From contig CM057456.1 of the NCBI GenBank assembly GCA_016271365.2, positions 662,807,501-662,871,500 on the forward strand: a stretch of 64,000 bases of DNA, in the 5' to 3' direction. The notes beneath the pieces were generated by a model. It saw only the letters and a list, made by a program, of their open reading frames with translations, did no database searches and had not been told where the DNA came from. The position numbers and the translations under genes are program-made. This stretch comes from Neoceratodus forsteri. Taxonomy: Eukaryota > Chordata > Ceratodontiformes > Ceratodontidae. Shown here in pieces: positions 1 through 10,659 of the stretch; within the stretch, counting starts at the first letter, position 1; each line of letters starts with the position of its first letter.

Positions 1-1190
1 ATATGGTTTATTTGTGCCCAGTACCTTTTTGGGTCACTAGAGGAGGAGGAATGGAGGAGTCCTCTATAATAGCTACTTTTAGCAGCATGGATCTCTTTCT
101 TACATGAGTTTCGCGGGGTTCGATAAGCAACAAAATCAGAATGACTGATGCTTTCCTTCTGGTCCAGAGCTTATCCCACCAACTTAAGGTAGTGAAGAAG
201 TGGGTGAGTTAGCCATTTGGTGGGTTGTCCCCATACTCTGCGCTAAATGGAAGGAATGTGCTTGGTCTGCAGAGAGCGCAGAGTGTTGGTGAAGTAATTG
301 ACAGCCCAGTCAATGTTGTCAGTGGTGTATATGGGAGCCCAGTCGACATGCTGAAGATCAGTAAGAAAAGCTGTGGTGTAGAGTGCAGAGAAGTCAGACA
401 TGGTGATGATTTTGGGTGGTACGGGGGGGCAGGCATCCCAGATACAGGTAATGGGTGAATGGTCACTAATACAGTCTGGCAGCATGGTGACAGAGGATAT
501 CCTATCTGGTCTATTTGTGAAAATCCAGTCAAGGAGTGTGTGACTATTTCCATTACTGGAGTGTCTTGTAGGCTCTGTGATTAGCTGGGAAGGGTTAGCC
601 TCCTTACTAATATTGGAGTCAAGGAAAGGTGAGCTAGGTCAGAGCCAGTCCTGATTGAATTCATCAAGTCATATCACTTCATTGTTTTTAGTGACCAGGG
701 GTAGGAAGGCCAGGAATTCCTCGAGCCCTAGTTTGCAGGAAACAGGGGGCATGTAGGCACAGACAATGTGCAGTTTCTTGGAGTCTCCCAACAGAAGTAG
801 TGCATGAAGTACCTCACAGGACACAAATGAGGGGAAAGGCATTAAGGTTAGGTTTAGGTGGGTTTTGACAAATAGTGCTAGGTCACCAACCCTTCTGGAT
901 GAGGGCTGATCAACCCTGAGTATGTTATAACCAGGAAGGGTACACAGAGTGTCAGGATGAGAAGATTTGAGCCAGCATTCGGTAATAACAAGGAGATCAG
1001 GCCCATGGGTGGCAGTCCATGCTGCTAGTTCCATGTGATTTGCCAACAGGCTTCTTATATTTAGGTGGCAAATCTTTAGACCACTAGTGTGTAGTCTGGC
1101 TGGGGAACCCTCCAGACCATGAGAGGGTCCAGTTGTCATGCGACCAGGGTTAGGCTCCACATCACCTGATAAGGCTAGGTAGAGGAACAC
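1..1190 (-). pseudogene. LINE endonuclease (L2/CR1 group), interrupted
   Basis: The protein is an exonuclease-endonuclease-phosphatase fold enzyme that nicks target DNA for target-primed reverse transcription. The first part (1,190 to 669) contains LKICHLNIRSLL, a typical endonuclease N-terminus, and LLVITECWL, which carries the catalytic Glu. The C-terminal part (about 560 to 243) contains SLLDWIF-type sequence and the SDHSPI motif near 450-470. The linker follows to position 1. The frame changes between about 560 and 669, so this copy is broken. The start at 1,190 is taken from the Met just ahead of the 2A-like motif; a longer hydrophobic leader may precede it in another frame. Confidence 0.8.
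1140..1166 (-). other. 2A-like ribosome-skipping motif in L2 copy A
   Basis: Residues 8-17 of the endonuclease frame read SGDVEPNPGR. The canonical 2A core is D(V/I)ExNPG followed by P. Here everything up to the glycine is kept, but the final proline is arginine. 2A-like sequences at the N-terminus of APE-type non-LTR retrotransposons are described. Activity of this variant cannot be judged from sequence, and loss of the last proline would be expected to weaken it. Confidence 0.65.
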
Positions 1191-1640
1191 AGCCCAGGTA
1201 GCAGCGGTTGAGAAGGTAAAAATGGTCCTAGCATGAGAGTGGCATTTAGGGCTGATTAGGTTTCTAATAAGGTGGAAAATCAGTTTAGGGCTATGAAGCA
1301 GAACAGGGCCCAGGTGCCAATGAGGAAGAGGTAGCAGACTGGGAAAGTAAAGTACCCTGGATTGGTATCAGGGGCTGCTGGAGCAACAGGAAGAGAGGTA
1401 AGATACTCCAGGGCAATAATGGAGCAGAAGGGAAGCATTAGTACTATTAAGAAAAGGGGAGGTTGCATGATGTTGATTGGGGAATAAGTTTCCAAAGAGT
1501 AAGGACAGGGCAGCAGTCTCAGTAGCACAAAGCAGACAACAGTAGTCATTTAGTGCAGAGCTACACAGAATGTATCCTATTTCTTTAATTCTGTAGGCCA
1601 ATCAAAGACAGTTAAGGGCGGAGCAAATGAGTATTTAATA

Positions 1641-1929
1641 ATAAGAGGAGGTGGGGAGAGGGGGTGGGCAAAAAATCCAAGCCCAAGGAGGCACAGGGAA
1701 GGACTGCAGTCCTTATAACATTAATTATGCAGAGTCAGTTCAGGTTTGGCACCAGAGAAAGGTGCCAAGTTCAAATTACTCTGCTCAGTGCACTGGGAGA
1801 TCATCCTAGTCCATATAGTACCTGCACTTTAATTGTGGTGGCAGCGGCAGTCTGAGAAGGGGCTGGGGAGGGCACAGAACACTAGCCCTCGGACCCTGAA
1901 AGAGAGAAAAGAGAGTCAATTTAATATAG
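1641..1929. other. Unassigned spacer
   Basis: I see no recognisable gene or repeat in this stretch between L2 copy A and the Penelope-like element. The short reading frames have no recognisable motif. It may be 5' untranslated sequence of the LINE. Confidence 0.4.
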
Positions 1930-3810
1930 TAGCCTAAGTGGCTAGGCAAGGGGAGGAGAAATTACCCAAAGGAATGCTGTTGACAAGGTTACGAGGATGG
2001 CAGCTGTCAGCCCTGAGGAGCGTAGTACCTGATACAGGTCTTTGTATGGAAAAATCTCCACTTTGCCCTCCCTGTTCACCAAGAGCTTAAATAATAGTAA
2101 TGGAGTCTGCCCTATATGTGCATGCCAAATTCGGTGTATTGTGATTCAGCCAGGACATAAATTCATCAATAGTTTGCATACCCCCCCCCCCAGACACAAA
2201 GGATATCAATAAAACAATTCCATACCAAAATGTGTCTGAGCTGGGGTTTGAATCATGAAAAACAACATGCTACTTCCACCATGCCAAGAAAAGGTTAGTA
2301 TACGATCGTGCTAGTGCTGCACCCATCCCCGTGTCCTGGTGTTGAAGGTAAATCTTACTACCAAAACAAAAATAATTATGGGTAAGGGGAAAGTGGAGGA
2401 GCTCCAAAATGAATTCGGTGGGAGATGTTTGCATCTCAAAGTTTGATTTAAAAAAATACTGACTAGCAGCTAAATGCCAAGATTATAATTAATACAGGTG
2501 TTAAGGGACGTGATGTCAATAGCTAGCCAGTAATATGCATCAACCCACTGGAAATCTTCAATCTTATTAATCAGTTCTGTAGTTTCACGAATGTAATTCA
2601 GATTCAGATTCACCAGTTATTTCAAGAAATATTCCACAAATCTGGAGGGACCCTCTCTTAGTGATCTAGTGCCAGAGACTATAAGTCGTCACAGATGTAT
2701 GGACCTTTAGCAATGTGTATAAAGTAGAGATAATCAGAAGATCATTTTTAAGAAAGGACACCTCATCATCATCATTCTACCCCTCAGTAAAGGCATGAAC
2801 TATAATATCACTCTATTTTATATACTGAAGTTGGATTGAAAGTAAACCTTTTATAGCAAGATTCATACCAATTTTGTAATTCTGTTTCAGAAACATACTA
2901 ATCAGTATATTGTGCAACCACCACTCCACCCTTGTTGGCTGGCTACATAATGATCTGTTTCATTTCCAGAAGTTCATTTAAAGCAATCCATTCTGCATTC
3001 GACAAGTTGGGGAACACTGGCAGTGAAAGAGAAAAGAGCTTTTGACTAATATAATTGCTGACTGCCCTTTCAAATGTTTTCATCACAGGGTGCTTTGGTA
3101 AGTTGGAACAAAAAGTGCTTTTGCGTTTTAAGCCTGTTTTTCCTGACCTGTATAGTCATTCTCCACTAAATCAGTACAGGACACATCATCCAGATTTAAA
3201 TTTCTGGATAATTAAATCAATGTCGTCCGGTGCAGTCTCCAGAGTTGTATTATTATCCACTTCTAACCCACCATCTACTCTTTCTAGCAGCTCACATATT
3301 GCAGCAAGATTAGTCTCTGTATTCTCAAAGTTCACAATGCTATTATCTGACCCCAAATACCCCACACTGAATTCGGTTTTAATGATAATATTGTTTGTCC
3401 TAAAAATGGACTTTAAATATATAATTTCCTTAATAACTTAAACAAGTCCACCTGAATTTCAAATGGGTCTATTTAAGCAGTCAGAAAAAAATAGAGCCCT
3501 CTTGAAAGTAGAATTACCTGGGCTTGTGTCAGTTGTACGGAGGACATGTTTAAAACCTGTGTGTTGGTTATTTCTGCTTGGTCCTCATTGATCACCTTGG
3601 CACTTGCTGGCTGCAACCTTTGCTTGTTGTCCCTGTTTGTTTTTCTCCTTCTTTTCTCTTTTTTTGCAGTTGTACTGTTGTTCTCGGATCTGGTTCTAGG
3701 GTTATTTTCTTTCCCTTTAATTGAATAAGTATTAGTGTTGTGTTAACATGTTTTTTATTTGCAACATCGGACCACTTGTTGAGTTCACATTTATTATTAA
3801 TGATTTTCAT
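1930..3810 (-). pseudogene. Penelope-like element reverse transcriptase, heavily decayed
   Basis: Read on the minus strand across several frames, this stretch gives the signature order of vertebrate Penelope-like elements. A lysine-rich N-terminus begins near 3,810. Then come VILLSRGLYFFLTA with DPFEIQVDLFKLLRKL (about 3,530-3,430), LSNAEWIALNEL and PANKGGVVV (about 3,010-2,930), RLIVSGTRSLREGPSRFVEY (about 2,690-2,630), and the RT block containing QDTGMGAALARSYTNLFLAW (about 2,330-2,260), which corresponds to the family's QGTAMG..APSYANL motif. Finally HPRNLVNSIPLGNF (about 2,020-1,970) matches the conserved IP.GQF region. Many stops and frameshifts make it dead. I do not see the GIY-YIG endonuclease that would follow, so the element is truncated near 1,930. 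Confidence 0.75.
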
Positions 3811-4011
3811 TTTTTCTGAGACATCTGAGCAAACGAGTTTGTGATATATAGTCTCTTGTTTGTAAAGTTTTTGTAGGTTTTTTAATGAATGTGTGTATAT
3901 TCACATGTTTGTACTGCTGTATCTATTCTGCGCTTTTTTTACTGGTTTATGGATCATCTAACCAACTGTATTTTTGTCAGTGGTGTAAGATATTTAAGAA
4001 GTGCAGTCTAG

Positions 4012-4066
4012 GCTAACTCCATCCCTGAAGAAGCTTCCTTGTAGATGCGATATGTGGGGTGTTAGC
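4012..4066 (+). ncRNA. Hammerhead-ribozyme-like motif, probable Penelope pseudo-LTR
   Basis: A CTGAAGA box (4,025-4,031) and a GATA box (4,049-4,052) lie between the complementary hexamers GCTAAC (4,012) and GTTAGC (4,061). This resembles the hammerhead core CUGANGA/GAAA closed by stem I. Penelope-like elements are known to carry hammerhead motifs in their pseudo-LTRs. The GAAA box is degraded to GATA, which should stop cleavage. An AATAAA lies downstream at about 4,098. The motif is on the plus strand while the adjacent Penelope coding remnant is on the minus strand, so it could come from an inverted partial copy. Confidence 0.35.
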
Positions 4067-4389
4067 TTGGCTCTCTTCTGCTTTTGTATTTATTTTTAAT
4101 AAAATATGCCTGATGCAGTACTTGTTTGGTGTGTGTGCAGCCTTTTTCTTAGTTCTATGGATACAGATGTGCAGGGCCCTCTGTCAAAAGAAGATTCCTC
4201 TTCATGGTAGTTGTCTCTGTGCGGGCAACCCTGCACCTTCCCTACCCAGGCTGGGGCGGTAGTGCTGCATAACAGTCCCATCCCCCTAGCCTCTGCTCAT
4301 CCAGCTGGTTCACTGAGCTGGCCCTTCAACTTAACTCACTGGCATGGGATCACAGAGCACTACCCACTGGGGTAAAGGCTGTATCTACA
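4067..4389. other. Unassigned spacer
   Basis: Apart from the AATAAA near 4,098, which may end the pseudo-LTR, I recognise nothing between the hammerhead-like motif and the first family X unit. Confidence 0.4.
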
Positions 4390-5190
4390 CACTATGTTTC
4401 TTAATATTTTTTTTTTTTGAAATTTTTACCCCAGATTTTAAAAATAGTAATTTTATGACTAAAACATGACATGTAGCATTTATAGAATACTGGGCAAAAT
4501 GTCATCTTGTGCCATGAGTGCAATAATACACTTTGGCCAGAATTTAAAAAATGATACTTGTGACATTTATGAGTTGGTGTGAAAAAATGACTATATTGAA
4601 ATATTGGAGTCAAAATATTGAAAATGAGTAAAGTTATGAGTGAATGTTGAAATATTTCAATGTTTTAATTATAACTTGGTAATTTTACCACAGTTTCCCA
4701 CCAAGGTTTCAGTATAGTCTTCGTATGACCCCTTCTCATGAACAAGGTAAGTGAAAATTTTCAAATCCCAATCAAAACCTGATTTCACAGAGGGACTGAA
4801 AAAATCACCTTTTGGCCTGGATTTGAAAACCTTCACCTGTGTTGTTCATGAGGTGAGGTCCCAAAAAGGCCATGTTGAAAGTCTGATGGAAAAAATTTTT
4901 AAAACAGTGAAGTTATGAGTAACTGTTGCAATATTTCAGTGTTTATTAGTTCACTCATAACTCAGTACTTTCACCATATTTTTCCACCAAATCTTCAACG
5001 TATTTTTCTTGTGACACCACCTTGTGAACCTGGTAGAGGAAATGTTTCAAATCCTGCCCAAAAGATGATTTTACAGGTGACTGCAAAATCACATTTCATG
5101 ATGGATTTGAAAAATTTCACCTATTTTGTTCATGAGGTGAGTCCCCAAAAATAAATATTGAAAATGACAAAATAAGGAGTGAAAGTTCAA
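4390..5190 (+). repeat. Family X, diverged tandem units (copy 1)
   Basis: Three diverged units of about 280 bp carry the same ordered landmarks as the array at 19.6-20.96 kb: TTTGGCC, a TTCATGAG box, a GTTGAAA stretch and a GTTATGAG/CATAAC pair. The TTCATGAG-type boxes sit near 4,565, 4,844 and 5,128, so the spacing is 279-284 bp. The array stops where L2 copy B begins, and the next family X segment resumes after that LINE near 9,140, so the LINE split this copy. Confidence 0.65.
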
Positions 5191-5849
5191 AACACATTAT
5201 TTTTATTTATTTATTTATTTAAAGAGGATTTGGAAAGTACCTTTGAGCCAGAGAATCCTTTACAAAGGTTCCACGTCACAGAAATCAGATACAAAGCAAT
5301 CATTACATAGTTTTTCAGCAGAACACAGTCAAGGTTGTTACAAAGGACAATGAAAGGGTAACAGTCAGATACTAGGATTAATTAGTACATGTCTTAAGCA
5401 ATACATTTATAAACTCGGATATAGAGCTAAACCTGGCAGACTCAGGTTAGGGGACTCATGGGGGAGGATAAGTCAGTCAAAGGCCTTAGTCAGGGAAAAG
5501 AGGGGGGGAGATCAAGGTTCAGTGGCAGTCACAGTGATTTGAGGACTGGAGATGGTCCCTAAGCTAAGTTTTGAAGTGGCTAATTCTGTTCTTGTTTACA
5601 AATGGGGTGGGCAGGCTGTTCATCCAAGAAGGGGCTCTGTAACTAAAGGATATTTGGAGCTGGGAGGTTCAGCAGTGGGGAACAGAGAGGAGATGCTTGC
5701 CAGAGCTATGGATATGCTTAAGTGTCAGAGCTGGGTGGATTAGAGGTGCAAGCCCGGGGGAAGGCAGGTGTGGAACCTAATTCTATTGTTGAGGTTAAGC
5801 CAATTAGTAGCATTATATAGAGAGCTTGTGTGGGTGAGATGGTCACAGC

Positions 5850-6928
5850 TCAGGGTGAGTTACAGGCTTTGTTTAGGGAGAGACGGCTTCTATCAAGGAC
5901 CAAGGTGTTCTCTGCACTATAGATAAGTAAACCATAGTTGAGCAGGGAGAGGACCAAGGAGTAGACAGAGAGCCTGAGGGCATCTGGAGTAAGACAGTGT
6001 TTGAAGCGATACAGTAGCCCAAGCCAAACATTGAGGGTGGTAGACAGAAGGTGGATATGTAAGTGGAAAGTAAGTGCTGGGTCTAGAGTGATGCCCAGGT
6101 ATTTAAAGGAGTCCACTTGCTCAAGTGGGGTCAGGTTGGCAGTTAGTACTTGGGGCAAAGCTCCTTCTGGGAGTTCAGAGGGTGTGAAAAGAACATAACT
6201 TTGGTCCTCTTATAGTTTAGAATAAGGCACTGTGCATAGAACCAATTTTCAGTACCACTAAAGGAGGATTGAAGGGACAAGTGGAGTTGAATGGAGTCAG
6301 AGTTAAAGGAATATAGGACAGCATTGCCCATGTAGAGTAGTAGGTTGCCAGAGCAAGACAAGGGGAGGGAGTTAAGGAAGAGGCTGAACAGTAGTGGTCT
6401 GAGGATGGACCCCTGTGGGACTCCGGAGAGGACAGGCAGCCTATTGGATAAGATGTTACGAATTTTGACCTGCTGGAAGTGGTTTGACAGGTAGTCTGTG
6501 AACCAGCAAAAGGTGTCCCAAGAGAAACCGATATTGGAAGGTGTGGCTAGTAAGAGGGAGTGGTTGACGGTGTTAAACATCTTAGTGAGATCAATGAAGA
6601 CTGCACCAGTGATGTGGCCTATGTCTAAGGTAGAGTGGACATGTGTGGTGAACTCCAGGAGGGCAGTAGTAGTACTGTGTCCTTTCTGAAAGAAATGTTG
6701 CTGCTTACAGAGTAGGCTGTATTTGTTGAGATGGTCAGTGAGCTGATCAGAGACAATCCACTGTAGGGCCTTGGATATGGGAGGGAGAATGGAGATTGGG
6801 CAGTAGTTGTTGGTGATGGTACGGTCCCCACTTTTAAATATGGGGGTAATGGAGGAAGATTTCCACTGGGAGGGAAATTTTCCTTGGCATAAGGAGTGGT
6901 TTAGAATATGGGTGAGTGGGTTGAGCAC
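5850..6928 (-). pseudogene. L2 reverse transcriptase with mutated catalytic box
   Basis: This segment corresponds to the RNA-templated DNA polymerase used in target-primed reverse transcription. In order it shows FKSGDRTITNNYCPISIL, the fingers FQKGHSTTTALLEF, motif A FIDLTKMFNTVNH (first catalytic Asp kept), SGVPQGSILRPLLF, and motif C. Motif C reads LYMGNAVLY (6,323-6,334) where YADDTVLY is expected, so both catalytic aspartates are gone. The tail 6,158-5,850 has VDSFKYLGITLDPALTFHLHI, the usual post-RT block, in a shifted frame. The enzyme should be inactive. Confidence 0.85.
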
Positions 6929-7114
6929 CTCATGAATAGTGAGCCGGAGGAGTTTCAGGTTTAAGGAGTCACTACTACAGTGGGAGCATCTTAGGGCTTT
7001 TTAGAGATAAGGCTCAGTGGATTTGGGCATAATGCAGTGTGGGTGAAAGGGAGGGGCTACGGGGGGAAGTGGGGGAGCTGGCTCAGGGTGAGTCAATGAA
7101 ATTAGAGGGAGAAC

Positions 7115-8591
7115 CTAGTTGAGGTTTGTGAAGGTGTCAATGATGGTTGTGGCTATATGGGCAGGATCAGAGGTCAGGCACCCATCAATCATGATCTGAT
7201 TGGGGACAGGGTTAGGGTCTTTGCCACAGATATCCTTAACATTGTTCCAGAATTTATGCCATGACCCACTGGTAGAGGTTAGGCAGGATTTGTAATACTC
7301 AGCTTTGGCTTTGCATAAAGACCACGTGGATTTGATCTCTCTGTACTTCTGTCTATCGGATGGCATGCCAGTCTCATTGGAGAGGTGCTATAATGAATCT
7401 ATGGTCTGCATAAGGGCCAGAAGGTGGTCAGTGATCCAAGGCGCTGAGTTGCCTTTGACCATCCTTTTGGTAAGTGGGGCAAATTTGTCACATATGGAGT
7501 TAAAGAAGAGAATGAAGAGGTCAAGGGCTCTGTCAGGGTCAGGGGTATTCATTATGAAGGACCAGTCCATAGTACTGAGATGTGCTTTAAGTTGAGCAAG
7601 TTTGCCAGGGCCAAGTTTGCATTGTTGGATTATTTTGGGAGGGGATGTTGGTGCTTTTGCATGTCTAGGAACAGAGGACTGGGGAGTGATCACTAAGAGC
7701 ATTTGGGAGGATGGTAGTGCTTGTGATTGTATGGGGACAGCTGGTGAAAACCAGGTCCAGCAGTGAGGAAGACCCTGTGAGCTGGTTCAGTTGGGTGGGG
7801 GATGCGACTACTTGTATTAGGTCTTGGGCAGCATTGATGAACGGTGTGGTGGCCTTATCTAACCAATTGATATTGAAGTCTCCAAGTATGATTTTTTTCA
7901 GTTTGAGATGAGAGGGTGGCCAGGAAGGACAGTACTGAGCGTTAGGCCACTTTCTGGTCCCTGAGGGGAATGTATACAGCAGTGATGAGAAAGAGAGTTT
8001 GGGAGCATCCCAGGGTAAGTTTGAGTGTAAGGGCCTGGGATCCAGGTTCCAGCTGGGGAGTGGAAAGTAGCTGCCCATGTAATGTGTGCTTAATATAAAT
8101 GGTGCAGCCTTCCCCATGCTTATCCTGCCAGTCAGCTCAGTATATGTTGTAACTGGAGAGGGTTAAAAATGAGTCTGGAATCTGAGGGGAGAGCCAGGTT
8201 TCACCCTTAGCAATGACATCAGGCTGATGCTGCAGAACCAGCCCTGAAAGGAGTCCCACTTTTTTAATAAACTGCAGACATTGAGGGTGGCAATGCATAT
8301 CCTGCTAGCAGGGAAGTGTGTAAGCCCAGAGGGTGTGGGAGGTCCAGGGTTTGGGTGGATATTTCCAGACATGAGAAGGAGGAGGAGGAGGAGGAACCCA
8401 AGGACAGGATTCCAGTTCGACTTTTTGAGAAAGTGAGATTCGCGAGCTAGGGACCCTTTCAGGGTTGGGAAAGAAGGAATGGGAAGGTTTAGTATATGGG
8501 GGTAGCCAGGAGGAAGAGCTGAAGTGAGGGGAGGGGTGACTGTAGCAGGGGTTTCAGGTGGTGTGGCTGCCAAGAGTAGCAGGGAGAGCAT
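7115..8591 (-). pseudogene. L2 endonuclease and linker, frameshifted
   Basis: The N-terminal frame (8,591-8,163) runs through the 2A-like motif into SRICIATLNVCSLLKK, the start of the endonuclease. A second frame (8,117-7,665) carries KKIILGDFNINWLD near 7,880 and LPNALSDHSPV near 7,680, which are the catalytic Asp and SDH motifs. Two linker frames (7,702-7,388 and 7,366-7,115) contain APWITDHLLALMQ and SWHKFWNNVKDICG, typical of the region between endonuclease and RT. At least three frameshifts separate these parts. Confidence 0.8.
8340..8366 (-). other. 2A-like motif in L2 copy B, after a hydrophobic run
   Basis: The frame reads SGNIHPNPGP immediately after a leucine-rich stretch (VLGFLLLLLLLM). 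The NPGP core is intact, but the canonical leading Asp is Asn and the Glu is His. The order hydrophobic segment then 2A-like core is the same as in copy A, so it is a conserved architecture of this subfamily. Confidence 0.6.
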
Positions 8592-8845
8592 AGGGTGATA
8601 CGTGTGGGGTGGTGGACATTAGAGGTGATAGAAGGAGGGAAGGCCATAGGTATGGGCCCATCTGCAAAGGCATAGGGGGTTAGTGAGACATGACACCTGA
8701 TCATCTCCGGTGTTGCTGTAGGGGAAGGCTGCCAGGCAGGCAGGTGGTATTCAGTGACATAGTGGTGGTGAGTATTCAGGAAGAGTAGTGGGGGGGTCAG
8801 TATAGGGAATAGCAGAGTGGATAGCAAGAGGACTAAAAGAAGCAT
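8489..8845 (-). pseudogene. Hydrophobic 5' leader ORF of L2 copy B
   Basis: A 118-residue frame starts MLLLVLLLSTLLF and is rich in Leu, Pro and His with no recognised domain. It overlaps the start of the endonuclease frame at 8,489-8,591. A comparable hydrophobic frame precedes copy A (1,280-1,549). It could be a short ORF1 or a signal-peptide-like leader feeding into the 2A motif. Function is unknown. Confidence 0.4.
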
Positions 8846-8990
8846 ACTAAAATAAAGGCATGAGGATGACCAAGGAAAACCAGTAGTTGGTGAAGCAAAT
8901 CAAAGCTGTCTCCAGTGGTGAAACAATATAGGCTGCAAATAGAGAAGTGGACTGATTGGTTCAGCCATCAGCCACAGACCCTATATAAGG

Positions 8991-9410
8991 GTGTGCTCAC
9001 CAAGGGTGGTGGTGGGGGTGGTGGGGAGCTGACATGCAGCATCAGTGGGGTCAAACACAGAATCTTAGTGCACAGTAAGATGGAGCTCCTTGGCATGATG
9101 TACACTCAGATGCCGTACCTGGTGGTTTTTAAACCGACTTACCTTGTTTTCTCATACTGCAGTCATTGGTTTCAGCAGCAAGACCTCTTTTTGATGGGAG
9201 AGTGAATCTATGCCATGGGACACTTTTTGGTGAATGAGGGTATGTGGGGGTGGGAGTGGGATGGTAAGTGCTGAGTAGGGGGTGGGGACATCAGACTGAC
9301 AAGAGACTGTTCGCTTTTTTACAGGTTTAACTCTATAAAAAAAACAAAATATCCATGAGGGATGGTTTTCTTTATTAACAAGGAAGCCAACACTAGGAAT
9401 TGGGCATCCC
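8991..9410 (+). repeat. Family X tail segment (copy 1, middle)
   Basis: From about 9,140 the sequence matches the tail of the copy at 15.96-16.25 kb. Both share a TTTCAGCAGCAAGAC-type junction, a G-rich stretch with GTGCTGAG, a T-rich tract ending in AGGTTTA, and GGGATGGTTTT followed by GGGCA. The first 150 bp (8,991-9,140) are G-rich and less clearly assigned. This segment is the continuation of the family X copy that L2 copy B interrupts. Confidence 0.55.
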
Positions 9411-10240
9411 AATTTTTTTTTAATTATTATTATTTTGGAGTACACCTTTGAGCTATAAGCTTGTTTGCAAAGGTTCCATGTCAACAGAAATTGTACAGTC
9501 ATCAAAGCATAGCAGGAGAAACTGGAAACGTTACAAACTATTCAACAGGAGAAGCAGGGAACTAAGTACAAAGTTTACAACAATTGCAAGTCATTGTTGC
9601 ATGACAGTGCTTTGTCAATACCATGCAGTGATCAGAACAGAGCTATACACAGTATTTACACTATTAGCAAGCCATTTCAGTCTGATGTTGTATTGCACAA
9701 GGCCACTGTTGTAATTGTTAACCAGAAGGCTGTATATTGGTAGGGTAAACTCAGTATTCCATGCTTTTAGTAATAGGTGATCTAACCAGGAGGGGAGACA
9801 GCAAGCTGGATAGCAGCAAATGAGCCTTATCAAGGAAGGGGAGAGTGGATGGGTGGGAGTGCAGGGGGTGGTGATCACGGGAATCACCCTGACTCTCACC
9901 CTGGGCAGTTGCAGTGTCTTGCTAGGCTAAGGAGTCTGAGAAGCTCCCTCTTGAACTGTGCAATATTGTTCATGTTAACACATGCACTGGCAGTTGGTGT
10001 AACCATTTGGGTGCTCGGACAGCAAAGGACTGACAGGCTGAGATGGTTTTCCTAAAGGGTACTGAAGGGGCCTGTCTGGCCATGCTTCTTGTGGTGCATA
10101 GGTTTTTTGAGAGGCAGAAAAGGGCTTGTGGAGATGGAGGGGTGAGGCCAAGTTAGGACTTTTTGCCCCAACAGCATGCCTGAAATCTGATTATTTCAGC
10201 CAGTGGGAGCCAGCCAGTGCCAGCATAAAGATTGCAGCTG
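9410..10240 (-). mobile_element. L2-clade LINE, copy C (3' end only)
   Basis: The left end has the same 3' terminus as copies B and the one at 49.7 kb, read on the minus strand: GGAACCTTTGCAAAC, GCTCAAAGGTGTACTCC, then an A/T-rich tail. No coding motif remains, so this is a 5'-truncated copy made of 3' untranslated sequence. It lies within family X copy 1, since family X tail sequence lies on both sides. The right boundary is uncertain by 100 bp or more. Confidence 0.55.
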
Positions 10241-10279
10241 TGAGTGTATCTGTCTGCATCTATCACAAAACGGCAGGCC

Positions 10280-10500
10280 TTGTTGGGATGATCTTCGATG
10301 GCACTAAGGTAGGCACCCTTGTGCTACCACCTATTTTGGGGTGGCAGGGTTGGGGGTTTGAAAGAAGTGGTACTGGGGTGGGTACCCTGGTTCCCTATTA
10401 TTTGATATATAAGGAAAGTGTTGGGAGACCTGGAGGGGCGGGGAGCAGAGAGTAGCGGTATTGGGAGTGGGCACCCTGAGATCCCCTTTTGATACGCAAG
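10280..10500 (+). repeat. Family X tail, two G-rich subunits (copy 1, end)
   Basis: Two copies of a G-rich unit of about 90 bp, each with GTGGTACT/GCGGTATT and a GTGGGCACCC or GTGGGTACCC core, start near 10,367 and 10,455. The same pair occurs at 16,339 and 16,436 in the second family X copy, where it is also followed by a GACA/GATA microsatellite. Confidence 0.55.
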
Positions 10501-10518
10501 ATAGAGATGTAGTAGAAA

Positions 10519-10541
10519 GGTAGGTAGATAGACAGACAGAC

Positions 10542-10581
<40 letters not shown>

Positions 10582-10648
10582 GGATAGATAGATAGATTGA
10601 TAGATATAAACTAGCAGGCAGATAGACAGACAGACAAACAGAGAGACA
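10519..10648 (+). repeat. GATA/GACA microsatellite
   Basis: Runs of GATA and GACA tetranucleotides span about 130 bp. The equivalent place in family X copy 2 (16,505-16,560) has a shorter, more degenerate GACA/GATA tract, so the microsatellite seems to be part of the family X end. Confidence 0.9.
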
Positions 10649-10659
10649 GCATTCCATCT

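Larger units (their letters stand above)
1..1640 (-). mobile_element. L2-clade LINE, copy A (5' half, runs off left edge)
   Basis: This is a non-LTR retrotransposon on the minus strand; the reverse transcriptase would lie left of the window. From right to left it holds a hydrophobic leader region (about 1,280-1,550), a 2A-like peptide, the apurinic-type endonuclease, and the start of the linker towards RT, which reads in frame to position 1 with a basic stretch (AAKSSYYRGLL). The left end is the window edge. The right end near 1,640 is a guess: a CCGCCC box and an ATTGG (reverse CCAAT) box lie at about 1,597-1,622 and could belong to its 5' promoter. Confidence 0.8.
5190..8990 (-). mobile_element. 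L2-clade LINE, copy B (nearly full length)
   Basis: This is an almost complete non-LTR element on the minus strand. From right to left it has a hydrophobic leader (8,845-8,489), a 2A-like motif, the endonuclease, a linker, the reverse transcriptase, a C-terminal domain ending near 5,850 and a 3' untranslated region. The 3' end (5,190-5,300) carries the sequence CTCAAAGGTACTTTCC followed by a TAAA-repeat tail. The same 3' end recurs in the copies at 9.41 kb and 49.7 kb, which identifies one subfamily. It is inserted in family X copy 1. A TATATAAGG-like motif near 8,980-8,990 is on the opposite strand and is probably chance. Confidence 0.85.
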
